Source: Salvia splendens (Eukaryota > Streptophyta > Magnoliopsida > Lamiales > Lamiaceae). Taken from it: 64,000 nucleotides of DNA. Below are positions 9,122-21,464 of the stretch, piece after piece. Location: the NCBI RefSeq assembly GCF_004379255.2, contig NC_056047.1, positions 24,194,293-24,258,292 of the forward strand, given 5' to 3'. The notes under the pieces are model-generated. The model searched no databases. It saw nothing but the letters and a program-made list of their open reading frames with translations, and had not been told where the DNA came from. Position numbers and translations under genes: made by a program. Position 1 is the first letter of the stretch. Every line of letters begins with the position of its first letter.

Positions 9122-12100
9122 ATGGAAAGTAAGGAGGAAAGATCTTTGGCAAGGATACCCACCTGGACTGTGGCCACTGTTATCACCTTTTTGGTTTCCA
9201 TTAGCTTTTTGCTTCATACAGGTTTGAAGAAGTTTGGGGTGGTAAGTAGTATTCATTTCCAACTCTTTATTTTTCTGTGTTTGTGACAATGGTGGATTTT
9301 TAATGGATTCTTAAATTTTTGACTAGCACTATTATTATTGAATGTATTCTTGTGTGTAGTGGTTGGATAGGACTAAAAGGAAGCATCTTCTTGCTGCCTT
9401 GGACAAGATCAGAGAAGGTGCTCTTTTGTGGCATATTAGTAGTAGTCTTTTTGATGTTCTTGTGTTTTGGTGTCATGAACTGCTTCTTTTGTGTGAACCA
9501 GAGTTAATGCTATTTGGGCTACTCTCAGTGTTGATGACTCCTTGGATTGCGTTTATCGCCAAAATTTGCATCAAGCCGTCTACATTGATGAGCAGCCGCT
9601 TCTATCCATGTTCTCTTAAATCTGCACAGCAAGAAGCTCTTGACAGACATACTGTTGCTTTTAGGCCTGGTCGTTTTAATTCCTCGATTTCACGCTTGTT
9701 GTTGGAAGACCTGGATTATGACTATTGCCCCAAGGTACGACGATAGTTTGTTGTTGGATATCTTCCTTGCTTTATGTGGTGTTATATGGCTTAGTGTATT
9801 CATTCGTCACGATTATTTAAGGTTTTCGGTGTTTAACGTTGTGATCGGTCTGATAGTGAGTTTGCTTCCCTCGTTGAATGTTAAACTGAATATGTTGTGA
9901 TCATACAAAAGACTCTCAATTTAAGAAACCATACTAGAATCATGTTCAGATGAATGTTTCCAATCTCTAAATCAAATGCCGAAGGGAGGCGCTCATAATC
10001 CACCTCTTTCTCCTAGGATCGTGAACCGTTCACTTCATCCGAGAGCCTTGAGCAGCTCCGTCGGTTCTTGTTCGTTTTGGGCGTTACTCATGTCTCGTAC
10101 AGTTTCTTAGCCATCGCACTAGCCATGATCAAGGTCGGTATTTCATCTCCACATTAAATCTCGACATATTACTTTGGACCGCATGTGCAAAATTTGTTGT
10201 TCTGGATGCAGATATATAGTTGGAGAACATGGGAAAATAATGCCAAGAAATTCGCTCTTCGAGGCCTGATAACTGAGGATACATCTGCTGGTAGTTGATA
10301 TGATACTGTTATATTTCTAGCGAAATTTATATCCATAACTGATGGAATTCTTTCCTTGCAATATTCAAGTTGATACTGAAGATGTCGGAACAGATGGCGA
10401 GCCAATAAGGCGCCTATCGAGTTTTATTGCTCATCACACATCTCATCCTTGGAGTCGGAACAGACTTCTCGTTTGGCTGGTATGAAAACACAAACTCTCA
10501 CGATTGACAAAACCGTCCGTCTACCAATGAATTCGTGTGCTTTGTTTCAGCTTTGTTTCAGTCGCCAGTTCTGGAGTTCGATAAACCAAGCTGACTATAT
10601 GGCACTGCGACTCGGCTTCATTACCGTAAGTTGTTAAATTCTCTTGTCAATTGTTGTAACATAGTTTAAATGAACTGGTGTTCACAAAGGGAATTAATGT
10701 ATAAGTTTTCGTTTCGTTGTTTTGGCTTTTATCTTTGCAGACTCATCAATTACCGTTCACTTACGACTTCCATAATTACATGCTTCGGAGCATGGAGGAA
10801 GAGTTTCGAGATATTGTAGGCATTAGGTACTAGAATAATTTAAAATGCTGCAATGACTCGTTCGTCTGTAGAGCGTATAACATTTCCTCCCATCGTTTGC
10901 AGCATCCCGCTCTGGATTTTCGCTATCACATGCATTGCTCTGGGATTTCATGGTAAGATCCTTTTACTCTTAATAGACTAAATATTGTTTATGAATCTGC
11001 AGTAAAGCAATTTACATGTATTCTTGTGATCAATTGTGCTCTTATGTTACTATTCTAATGTGTATCGTTCTCTGGCATCAGGAACAAATGTGTACTTCTG
11101 GATCTCTTTCTTTCCAATCATTGTAAGTTTGCGACTTTTTTTTTTTGCGAACCTTCCTCATGTATCAATAGCTTACGCTATGCTTAAGCAGTTGATCCTT
11201 CTACTGGGCACAAAGCTACACCAAATAGTTGTAAAGCTGGCCGTTGAAATCATGGAGCCAAGCCAATGGATAGAAATCCAGACGTTCAATCTAAGGGACG
11301 AGCTCTTCTGGTTTGGCAAGCCCAGGCTGCTTCTTCGGTTGATACAATTCATATCATTTCAGGTTAGGTTACATTACTAGGATTTAGATTCAAAAGACTA
11401 TAGGTGTGCGTTATATTGCTAACTATTTAAAAATGTCAACACGGTGACATTAAAATGTCAACACAGTATATTGAAGTTCAACAAAATAATGTGTTGACAT
11501 TTTTAATACACTGCGTTGATGAGTTACCGGAGTTAGCAACTTAAATATTTAGCAATTGATAACACCCCAAAGACTATAAGTATTCTAGGTAACAATGCTT
11601 TTTTTTTCAGAATGCATTCGAGATGACAACATATATATGGTCATTGGTAAGGCTTGATCTTCGTAAACAAGTTTAGAATGTTAGGATGGTACTCCCCCCG
11701 TCCCATAAAGTTTGTCATATTTTTCCATTTCCGTCCGTCCCACAAAATTTGTCACATTTCACTTTTTACTATTTTGGTAGTGGACCTTATATTCTACTAA
11801 TCCATTTCCACTCACATTTTATTATAAAACTATATAAAAGTAGGACCTGCATTACACTAATTTTTTCAACTCACTTTTCATTACATTTTCTTAAAACTTG
11901 TACCCGGTCAAAGTGTAACAAAATTTTTGGAACGGAGGGACTATAACGGATTGTGATAGTAACACATCATTTGTGTTTGGTGTCTAGTGGGAGATAAGGG
12001 CAGCATCATGCTACACCGAAGATCATGCATTGCTAGCAATTCGATTGACATTTGGGTATGTTTCCAGTTTTGGATTTTGTGTAAAGATGGAGTCTAAAGG

Positions 12101-12549
12101 GAATTTTTGCGCAGAGTGGTGTCGCAGTTCTGGTGTAGCTTCATCACTTTCCCTCTCTATGTCATTGTGGCTCAGGTACAACTCGGCCCTTGCATCCATT
12201 TTCATCGCATCTCCGATTTTTTGTTACAAGACATGCACGCCACCTTGTTGCGTTGCAGATGGGGTCCAAGTTCAAGAAGACCATTGTGTCCGCCAATGTG
12301 AGGCAATCGCTTCATGGATGGCGAAGGAAGGTGAAGGCTAGGCACAAACTCTGTCCCGGTCCCAACAAGCTATCCTTTAACGACACTAGAAACTCCACTG
12401 GAAGCATAGAAAGGAGCGCCAACATGCCCGAACACAGCTTGGATTCTGATCAAAATGGCTCCTTGAGGCGTTCTCGGGAGAACGAGCTGCCTACATCCAA
12501 CGAGGAGCTTCAAGATCTTGTGCATTCTGATCCAGAGCCGGAAGTATGA
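9122..12549 (+). CDS. MLO family seven-transmembrane protein
   Basis: Fifteen exons join with GT-AG borders: 9122-9241, 9360-9417, 9502-9734, 10017-10133, 10212-10290, 10370-10479, 10551-10625, 10741-10826, 10903-10952, 11082-11122, 11192-11362, 11611-11646, 11988-12055, 12115-12175 and 12259-12549. They total 1596 nt (531 aa), normal for the family. The N-terminus ([20 protein letters not shown]) begins the first membrane span. Family landmarks follow: [69 protein letters not shown] and [14 protein letters not shown]. The C-terminal tail has the calmodulin-binding helix [17 protein letters not shown], with Trp456. MLO proteins are plasma-membrane, Ca-linked proteins; some clades are powdery-mildew susceptibility factors, others act in roots or pollen. 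The clade is not assigned. Intron 12 holds a MITE. Confidence 0.96.
11690..11943. mobile_element. Stowaway-type MITE in MLO intron 12
   Basis: It begins TACTCCCCCCGTCCCATAAA and ends with GGAACGGAGGGACTA. The interior includes CACAAAATTTGTCACATTTC, the same family as blocks at 34527-35029 and 54555-54800. It lies wholly in the intron, so the coding sequence is unaffected. Confidence 0.8.
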
Positions 12550-12852
12550 TATGTTGTGGATTGAAACGGATGATCAAGTAACCAATGGCCAAGACTGCTG
12601 GGTTTGGTGCCCCTTGCACAATGAAAGTCAAACAAACACCAATGCGATAAAATTACTTCTTCTCGGATTGGGTTAAAAGTGGATTGTAGAGTTTATTGTA
12701 CACGAGCAATTCTATCCGTGGAACATGCTCGAACTGTGCTTTTCAGTATATCAATCCTAACAGGCATAGGGCAGCAGGAGTAGGCCTGAAAACCATTAAG
12801 AAACCGTCGTTCTTTAAATTTTTTTATTATTTTTTTAAAATCTTATTTCTTC

Positions 12853-13082
12853 CAATTTTTCTCCTGTAAATACCCACTTCCGCATCATTTCTACTCACTC
12901 CATTCTTGTGTTGACAAGGATTTCTCTTCTCTATCTCAAAATTTCTATTCTCTACATCTATATTCTCCCAATTTTTCTCCTGTAAATACCCACTTCCGCA
13001 TCATTTCTACTCACTCCATTCTTGTGTTGACAAGGATTTCTCTTCTCTATCTCAAATTTTCTATTCTCTACGTCTATTCTCT
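12853..13082. repeat. 115-bp tandem duplication
   Basis: The segment starting CCAATTTTTCTCCTGTAAAT at 12853 recurs at 12968 with only a few differences. It is pyrimidine-rich and noncoding. Confidence 0.9.
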
Positions 13083-13599
13083 CCAATTTGCTCAAGTTGT
13101 TTACTTGTTAACTTGTTCTTGTGCTCATTATTTATCATACTTGATAGTTAATAATATTACTTTCGCTTGGCAATATTTCTTCTTCTCGTGGTGGTTAATA
13201 TGCAAATGTAGTTATATAATTGTATCTGTATATTGAGCATTGCGCATTGCAGATACGTAGGCTTTAATTTTCCAATGCAATTGGGCATTGCGGATACGTA
13301 AGAAACTCAACTTGATTTTTAAATTTAAATTGAGTTCAAGTCTTTTTTCTTTAATCTATTTATTTTCGTTTGTTTCAACTTTAAAGTTAATATGCAAATA
13401 CAATTGTATAATTGTATTTATATATACTCTAGTCAGTGATGAAGACTTCTCTATAAGACTATATCCGAGAGACTTGACAATTCGACCATAATTGTTGATT
13501 GTTAGACTAAATTCAACATTTAAAGTTGAATTTGCTAAAGGTATCCTCAATTTAATCATCTAGAAACATCTCCTTCGTCGACTAAGAGTGCATACTATA

Positions 13600-13839
13600 T
13601 ACTTCCTCCGTTCCACCACAAGTGATAGAGTTCTTTTGGACAAGGGATTTAAGAAAATGATATATATTGAATTAAAATGAAGAGAATAAAGTATGAGAGA
13701 GAAAAGTAAGAGAGATAGAGAGAGAATAAAGTAGAATGAGAGAATAAAAGTAACAGAGAGGGAATAAAGTAAGAGAAAAGTGAAGTTTTGTTTTTTGTTA
13801 AAAAGAGAAATTTATCACTTGTGGTGGGACGGAGGAGTA
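13600..13839. mobile_element. Stowaway-type MITE (240 bp)
   Basis: Terminal inverted repeats of about 30 bp pair CTTCCTCCGTTCCACCACAA with the complement of GTGGTGGGACGGAGGAGTA. TA borders both ends, and the interior is AG-rich. It is the same family as the nested copy at 34669-34951. Confidence 0.87.
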
Positions 13840-14411
13840 TATACTTATAAATTTATTGTTCAAGACTTCATTTTTTTGTAATTTGTAATAACCTCGTTAT
13901 AGACTCGTTGAAATTTACATTCAACTATATTTAAATTTATTGTTCAAAGACTTCTTCAACTTGAAGTCTTTTGTAAATTGTAAATAGCAATCATTGTAAG
14001 CTGTAACTTGTATAATTGTACTGTAGTCTTGTTAAAATTAGCATTCAAGCTAATAAAATTGCAATTGTCATCTTTATTAATTTGTTTGAATTTTATCATG
14101 CACTTTTATTTGTATAGTTAATTAAAGTCTCAAAATTTCAAGTGACAACAAAAAAAAACTCTGGAACCGCCGAACCGTCCACAAACCGACGGTTTTTGAA
14201 CCATGGACATTTCTAAAAGAAACCGACAGTTTTGAACCATAGACATGTGTAACGAGCTCTTTGATGCGCGTGCTTTGAAATGAGAATAAAAAATAGATCG
14301 CAGACGGATAAGCAGACCGACTGGACCCAACTGATCCGGCAAACTCCCTAGATTTATCTGCGTGTCGTCGGACGCGCAATACTAAGCTACCATCAAAACC
14401 TTAACCCACAA

Positions 14412-15970
14412 TGTACTAAAACCTAGCACATGGAAGTAAGGATCGAATCCCACAAGGATGGAGGTGTGAAGTGTGTGTTCGTGACATTTTGGAAGGTTTT
14501 AGCTGCTGCCACGCAACTAAGTGAGTTAAGTTTTACCTACTTGACTTGGAAGACTGAACAGTGAATCTATCTAACTGATCAACTAGATGGGAAACGTACG
14601 GAATCATGCATGAATGACTAAACACGAAACAAATATTTAAATCTGAAATAAAGTAACTAAGAACACCTGCAACTAAAAGATCATGCTCAAACCTTTCCTA
14701 AAATAGGCATACAAAGTGCAAAAGTAAGTGGCGACCTGTTTCCTAAACTGGTTGAGTTGACAGAATAGCAGTAAAAGTAAAAAGCATAAATCAAGTTTCA
14801 AATCTAATATTTAACTACCTCCTACTTCATCTTCTTCAAACATCCAAGTAAAAACAGAGCAAGAACAGAGCATGGAGACACCATAGACACAGAAAAACAG
14901 AGCATGCTGTAGACAAAATGTAAACGAAAAATCTAAGCTAAGAACTACTGGATCTACGCTAACTGATCAACTAGAACGACGAACAAGCATAAACAAGCCA
15001 TAATCATGTAGATTCAAAATAGAACAGACTAGATCTGCGAATTCAAACACTAACTAGCATGGATCTACAAAATCAGACGTTAAACAAGCTAGATCTAACA
15101 GATCCTAACAACTACCAATTACGAAAAACATCCAACAAACATAAACCAAACTCAACGTCATGAGATCCAACAAGAACTTCAACATAAATTAGATCTAAGG
15201 TCCTAAACAACTACCAATTGCGAAAAGCATCCAATGAAACTGAAACAAAGCTCAACATCACAAGATCCAACAAAAACTTCCATAACTTCAGATTCAAAAC
15301 CAGATTCGAAACTCCAAAGACAAGATCCAAAACTAACAACGAAATGACTACAAGATTCAACAACTACGATGTTCAAACACTAGAAATACTTGAGAAAATG
15401 AAACCAAACGATGCAAAACAGGAATATAAAGATTGTATCTTCGCTCATAGGAGCGGTGGAACACGATGAAATGATTGAAACGACCGCAACTGAGATGTTT
15501 CCCCCTCCGAGCTGGGAGGCAGAGAGCTTGAAACTGGAGTTGGAGTGGACTTGCAGTTAAGGACTCTATCTAAGAACTACTGTGTGGAATGGTGAGCTGT
15601 GTGAGGCTCCAAAGAGACTGCCTTCATTCTCCATGTTGCTCCCTATTTATAGGACGACCTGATGCTCCAGTCCCTAGGGTATGCCTTCCTTGACTTGACA
15701 TTTGTACCCTTAAAATAAAGGGTATTTTGAATTATCTCTCCTCTGTCCTACTCCTTGCACTGCCTTCTCCTTCTGATAATTCTCCTTGATCAATTAGACG
15801 ACTTTTCGGCATTTTCACTCCATTTCTGCTCAATCTACGTCTGCTCGGTCAGTTTACACGATCTACTTGATCCAGCAATAACATGCACACTTAAACTCGA
15901 AGTTTGTATATTATCTCCCCAACAAGCATGTAAAACACCCAAAAATCAATACATAAAACGAGTCTTATCA
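14412..15970 (-). repeat. Solo-LTR-like repeat, copy 1
   Basis: On the minus strand the block starts TGATAAGACTCGTTTTATG and ends TTTTAGTACA, so it has TG...CA ends. A TATA box (CTATAAATAG on the minus strand) lies at 15643-15652. The plus-strand left end has a GATCGAATCCCACA block followed by GCTGCTGCCACGC. A second copy at 29415-30415 shares all these landmarks. No ORF of note and no matched target duplication are seen (CACAA versus TGTAA), so solo LTR is an inference. Confidence 0.55.
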
Positions 15971-16709
15971 TGTAAAAATACATGCTTATATTTTGACCAA
16001 TAATATAACCTAGTAATAATGATAAATATCCCAACACTAATACATTTTTGGTTCTCCCTTTATAAACATATTTGGGACGTTGAACATGCCAAATGTATAA
16101 ATTTATAATGAAATGATTGCTTTCTTAATCTACCTCGCAACTCTTTATCCTATTTCATAATAGAAGCTACTTAAGAAATTCTCTCCGTTCCATTCTCTCT
16201 GTTCCATTCAAGATGACCACATTCTTGAGTGGCATAGAATTTTAGGTAGAATAGTTGTTTGTGATAAAGCAGTGTGGAAAAAATAATTGAATATTTTAAT
16301 AAGGAGTGAGGAGAGAAATTTTATTTCAAATATAGAAAGTGAACATCTTGAATGAAACAAACTAAAAAGGAAAGATGGACATCTTGAATGAAACGGGAGT
16401 GAGTATTTTTGTAGCCAAGTTACAATTCAAATGTTTATTAATTTCTTAGATTTTTCATGGACTAAAGTATAAATACACATAGCCGATGGGTCTAATCACA
16501 ATTTCTTTAGAAATGAGAGGTCAAATTGATCAAACCGGAAAGTAAATAACGTAAGTAAGAAACCCTTCTTCTATATTTGGAAAAATGTTCATATTTACTT
16601 CCCCTCTTCCAAGTAACACCAAATTCTCTCACAAAACAATCTAATTTCTCCTCATTTTTTTGGCTGTGTAATTTGTATCCCTCCAGTTCGATTCCAATTC
16701 TCTGCAATC
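15971..16709. other. Intergenic upstream of RPN10
   Basis: AT-rich, with one MITE (16178-16405). The last 300 bases would contain the RPN10 promoter and leader; no clear TATA box is seen. Confidence 0.5.
16178..16405. mobile_element. Stowaway-type MITE
   Basis: The left arm CTCTCCGTTCCATTC runs on into TTCAAGATGACCA. The right arm GGACATCTTGAATGAAACGG leads into GAGTGAGTA and is its inverted partner. The left end has an extra short duplication of the TIR. Confidence 0.7.
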
Positions 16710-19700
16710 ATGGTGCTCGAGGTCTGCGCTTCATTTCAATTGGCTGCATTTACAAATCAGGTTTCAGTTCTTCCCTCTCCGTAGTTACGAATCGCTAACT
16801 GCTCGATTTTTTAATGGATTAATAGGCTACGATGATTTGCATTGACAATTCGGAGTGGATGCGTAACGGCGACTACTCCCCCACTCGCTTCGACGCTCAA
16901 AAGGACGCTGTTAGCTTAATTTCTGGAGCAAAGACTCAGGTTTTTTCTGGTTCTTCCACTTTTTCAGCTATTTCATGTTCTCGGGTTCATTTTTGTTATT
17001 CCTTATGTGTTTTTGCTGTTGATAAGCGTATCAATTTCTATGCTACGTATTGATTTGGGATAATGGTTTTGGTTTAGGTTTAGGTTTAGTTTTAGTGGTT
17101 AGTTTTTGCTAATTTTTTAGCTCTGCTGTGCGTATCTTTCTTCTTATTATTAATTTTGTAGGCAAATCCAGAGAATACAGTGGGAGTGTTGACAATGGCT
17201 GGAAAGGGGGTTCGTGTCTTGGTCACTCCAACCAGTGATCTTGGCAAGATCTTGGCCTGTGCACACGGTTAGCATCTATCATTGTGTCGGTCTGTATTAG
17301 GCAATTAACTTAATCGGTATTGTGGTTGGAAAATTCTAAGTTGTGTGAACTGGTTTATTTAAATTGTGTGGAAGTTGAAATTTTGTTGGTTTAGTTGAGG
17401 AGTTTGGGTTTAGGACGATGGATGGAACTCAATGAGCTTTTGGTTTCTTATGTATGTGGATGGTACGATTGAAGGCTCATGATTTGTTTTAGTCAGTTGT
17501 CTAAGCGTTTGTCTGTCAAAAATTGTTGTCTCCATGCCATAATATCTATTTTTCTGTGATTACCTTAGTTTATTTAGCATAGTAAATTGGTGATCTGTGT
17601 AGGTATGGAAGTAGGTGGTGAGATGAACTTAGCAGCTGGAATCCAAGTTGCACAGTTGGCCCTCAAACATCGCCAAAATAAGAAGCAGCAGCAAAGGATC
17701 ATCGTGTTTGTGGGAAGGTACAAACCATTAAGTTATGTGCTTTTGAAGTTTAATTTTTTTCATTAGTCTCTGAGGGAGTCATGTACTTTGTTGCAGTCCT
17801 GTTACATATGACAAGAAGGTATTGGAGATGATTGGAAGAAAATTGAAAAAGAATAGTGTAGCTCTTGATATTGTAAACTTTGGTGAAGAAGATGAAGAGA
17901 AGACAGAAAAGCTCGAGGCATTACTTGCTGCTGTAAATAACAACGATAGCAGTCACATTGTACATGTTCCTCCTGGTCCCAGTGCTCTTTCTGATGTGCT
18001 TATCAGGTTTTTACTTCACATGGAAACTTCTGTCAATGAAACTGAATCTATCATGCTATATCTTCTAAAATATTTCTTTTCTGCAGCACCCCAATATTTA
18101 CAGGTGATGGAGAAGGATCAAGTGGCTATGTTGCAGCTGCTGGTGGTGGCGGGTTAGGGTTCGAATTTGGCGTGGATCCAAACTTGGATCCTGAACTTGC
18201 TCTTGCACTTAGAGTATCAATGGAAGAGGAGAGAGCAAGACAAGAAGCAGCTGCAAAGAAGGCTGCAGAGGAAACTGCAACAGGTGAAAAAGGCGAGCAA
18301 TCTACTTCACAGGATGTAACCATGACCGAGAATGTGAACCCTGGAACATCTGAACCTGAAAAGAAGACCCATGATCTAACGGTAGGAGATCTCTTTTTAC
18401 TGAATTATTGTTTAGCATTTCTGTGTGATAGTCAACAATCAATCTCAGCTTTCTACTTTATAGTTTTATACAGCTTGGTAGCTTGGTACCTTTGGAATTT
18501 TCAAGTACCCCTCCGCGCTGTATAGTAAGGTGTCACACAAGAATATAAGGTTTTAGATCTTGTGCGAATCTGATGTAGCATGTTTACAACTTTTTGAATG
18601 TTCACATTTTCCTTATTTACCATGCAACCATCCTTTTGAAAGATTGAACGTCAATTGTCTTTGTGGAATAAAGTACCATAAATTTGTTCTTTTTTTATGC
18701 CAAAAAAGTTTCACACTGTCATGTATATATACACAAAAAGGGGAAAAATGCTTGACGAATTCCTTTTATTTTGTCTATTTATTTTTGGGTTTTGAATTTG
18801 TCAAAAATAATTTAGAGATTCTCTTGAATGCATGTGACTTGTTCAGAATTCGTTATGCAATGAACTTATGATAACATAAGATATCTTCTTACAGGATGAT
18901 GAGAATGCATTGTTACAGCAAGCCCTAGCTATGTCAATGGACGATTCTTCTTCCACAGTTGCTGTGAGGGACACTGACATGTCAGATGCATCTGCTGATG
19001 ACCATGATTTACAACTTGGTGAGAGCTAAATGACCATTTGCCATTATCTTGCATTGACTTGTTTCTTTTTCCAAATTAACTTCTTTCTATATTCAGGATC
19101 TTGGTTGAATAATCTGCAGATCACTTAATACAAAATTTACTTTTTTCCTTGTAGCTCTTCAATTGTCTGTGCAAGACAGTCAGGGTGATCAATCAAACCC
19201 AAATGACGTGAATAAGATATTTCCAGATCAGTCCTATATGTCCTCCATGCTGGCTCAAGTAATGTTAAAGTTATTAGTATTTTATTTTATTTTATAGGTT
19301 CCTGAGTTGAGTGATTATCAAAGTATGTCGTTACATGTTAAACAAATTCAAGACATTAGACTGCTGGTTTATCATTTATTTAATGTTAGATTTGCTTCAA
19401 CAGCTTCCAGGAGTCGATCCAAATGACCCTGCCATCAAAGATTTGCTTGCTTCCATCCAGAATCAGTCTGAGGTGAGTTGAAATAAAATTGGTAGAAGAA
19501 TAGGGTCAAAGTAGATCTTAAATTAGATCTTATGTGGTTCTTTCTCTATATTGATAACCTCTCTTGTGTGTGTGAAAGAGATAGGGTTTTTTCTCTTCTG
19601 GTGTGTACTCTTCTTGCAGTTCTGTCTGCTTGTATATGAAAGTGATCTGTTACCAGTTCTCATGCCGAATTGGAGATGATGATGTTTGATTGATTACATA

Positions 19701-20173
19701 AGTCTTACTCTATACAAATTAGATTTTTCGTATATTATGGCTGGTGATTTATATTTCTGCCTTCTATTTTAGTTCCTTCTGCGATATGCTTTGCTATTTG
19801 TATCCTCTGTTTTGATCATATCTTCATTTAAGGTGGAGTTTTCCTGTTTTACCAAAAAGTGCATTTAGTTACAGAGTGGAGGTGTGTTACTTTGTTGGAC
19901 TGTATACATATATTCTCTTGATCTGTACTTTATGACATGATTGAATACAATCTCATTTTCTTTTGCTAGTGGAATTAAAACACAATCTATAATCACTCTT
20001 AAGTATAAGCATATGTATTGCCTAGATAAAATCAACTAGTAATTATTTGCATAAAGTTCTTGTAGTTTGTACGTACTATGGAGTATTACATACTCTTCAT
20101 ATATTTCTAACATCCCCAGTTCTTGCAGAAGAAGGAAGAAGACAAAGAACCAAAAGAAGAGGAAAAGAAGTGA
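16710..20173 (+). CDS. RPN10: 26S proteasome ubiquitin receptor RPN10 (S5a)
   Basis: Ten exons join without a frame break: 16710-16721, 16826-16939, 17162-17267, 17603-17717, 17797-18006, 18087-18381, 18895-19018, 19155-19258, 19404-19472 and 20129-20173. The product is 397 aa. The start [20 protein letters not shown] is the conserved RPN10 N-terminus. A von Willebrand A domain (about 1-190) docks to the proteasome base and lid. Three ubiquitin-interacting motifs follow: [14 protein letters not shown] (about 220-235), [13 protein letters not shown] (about 288-303) and [13 protein letters not shown] (about 321-335). [17 protein letters not shown] and a Lys/Glu-rich tail end the protein. The first exon is only 12 nt. 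RPN10 delivers polyubiquitinated proteins to the 26S proteasome in cytosol and nucleus. Confidence 0.97.
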
Positions 20174-21464
20174 ACGTGCTTTTAATTCGTCGGCCATCAC
20201 CGTCAGGTTTATTTTCTTTCCAACCTTCACTGGTGTTGTCAATTTTGATCTTGTTGCAGTGAACTTGCTATTTTTAATGTTAGCGAGCACTTGATCACTT
20301 GGCTGAATGGTACTGTGTTGCATAGGTCAAGGGTATCTCTTATGCAGAAAGTGGTTTTGAAGTGTTCAAGTTGGCACTGAGGATGGGATGATGATTGTTG
20401 TCAGTCAGTCAGAGGCCATGAAAGACTACATGTTATGAACTGATGATCTAGCATTACTTAGTGAATTTGGATGTCAAATTTTTTGCATTTGATTTCAGGT
20501 GGTATTGTGGATGGATATATGGCATGGGTTACTCAATTTTTCTTATCCGGAACTCTGTCTTTCGTGTTGTGATTTCTTTGGTATGATCTTCTTTGTTGTC
20601 GTCTCTTTTCTGCATCTTGGTCGTGGAAGGTCACTTGGTGAGACACCACACGCACATGAGTAGCTGTAGCTATATACACCCCGTCTCATAAAAATTGACT
20701 ACTTTTACATTTTGTTCCGTCCCATAAAAACAAACATTATTTTTTCGTTATATTTCTTACTAAGCAATACTTCAATCATTTTTGTTTTTAATTTCTCCTA
20801 CTTTAATTAGTAAATGCAGTATTTATGTGTGTGATACTTTAATATATGTTCTGCCGACAATGTTTGATTTGTGGTGATATAGTTGTCTTGAGAAGAATCT
20901 TCTCAACTGTAATTGGTAGGGTGGGGCTATTAATATCACTTTCAGAATAATTCACCAGAGAAAGAAGTCAAATTAGTATTTTCAGAAAATAAAAGGAAGA
21001 TGGAAACGATGCAGATAATTTAAACATAACGATTTGGTGCGAGGGGCTATGACGAAAATCTGTCGTTGGATAAATCTTGGGTGCACGACAAAACTGAATT
21101 GGATAGTGGAGAAATCGATATGAAATTGCATTCCATATAAAAAAAGTAGATAATAATGCAGTGAAGTGGAATGTAAAAGTGCTCTCTTTTTATTTGTTGT
21201 CTGTGTCTTCTAGTTGTAGCCCTCAGGTCACCCCACCCTATTGCTTGCTTCCTTCCTTCAAATATATAACTACCAACGCAAAGAAAACAGCTTCTAACTA
21301 CACTCCAAAAACCGGCCTCGGATTGCCAGATGTAATCATTTCCAAATCACATAGCCGGCACCAATTCAGACAAGACAAGAAAGACACCAATGATTATCTT
21401 CCCCCTTTTCTTGCCTAGTTACTCTCACACCCCTTCAAAGGTCAAATCTTGATTGAGTTGGGAG
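20174..21464. other. Intergenic between RPN10 and alpha-mannosidase
   Basis: The stretch holds the RPN10 3' UTR and the mannosidase promoter. A one-ended MITE remnant (CACCCCGTCTCATAAAAATT) starts near 20676. A CATATAAAAAAAG motif near 21136 is a possible TATA box. No gene is supported. Confidence 0.5.

Larger units (their letters stand above)
12550..14411. other. Intergenic downstream of MLO
   Basis: The stretch holds the MLO 3' UTR, a 115-bp tandem duplication and one MITE (both listed). The remainder is AT-rich with no supportable gene. Confidence 0.6.

Noticed and set aside
14122..14379. Overlapping minus-strand ORFs before the solo-LTR-like repeat
   Set aside because: No domain, no splice context; phrases such as ACCATGGACAT/ACCATAGACAT suggest a small local duplication instead.
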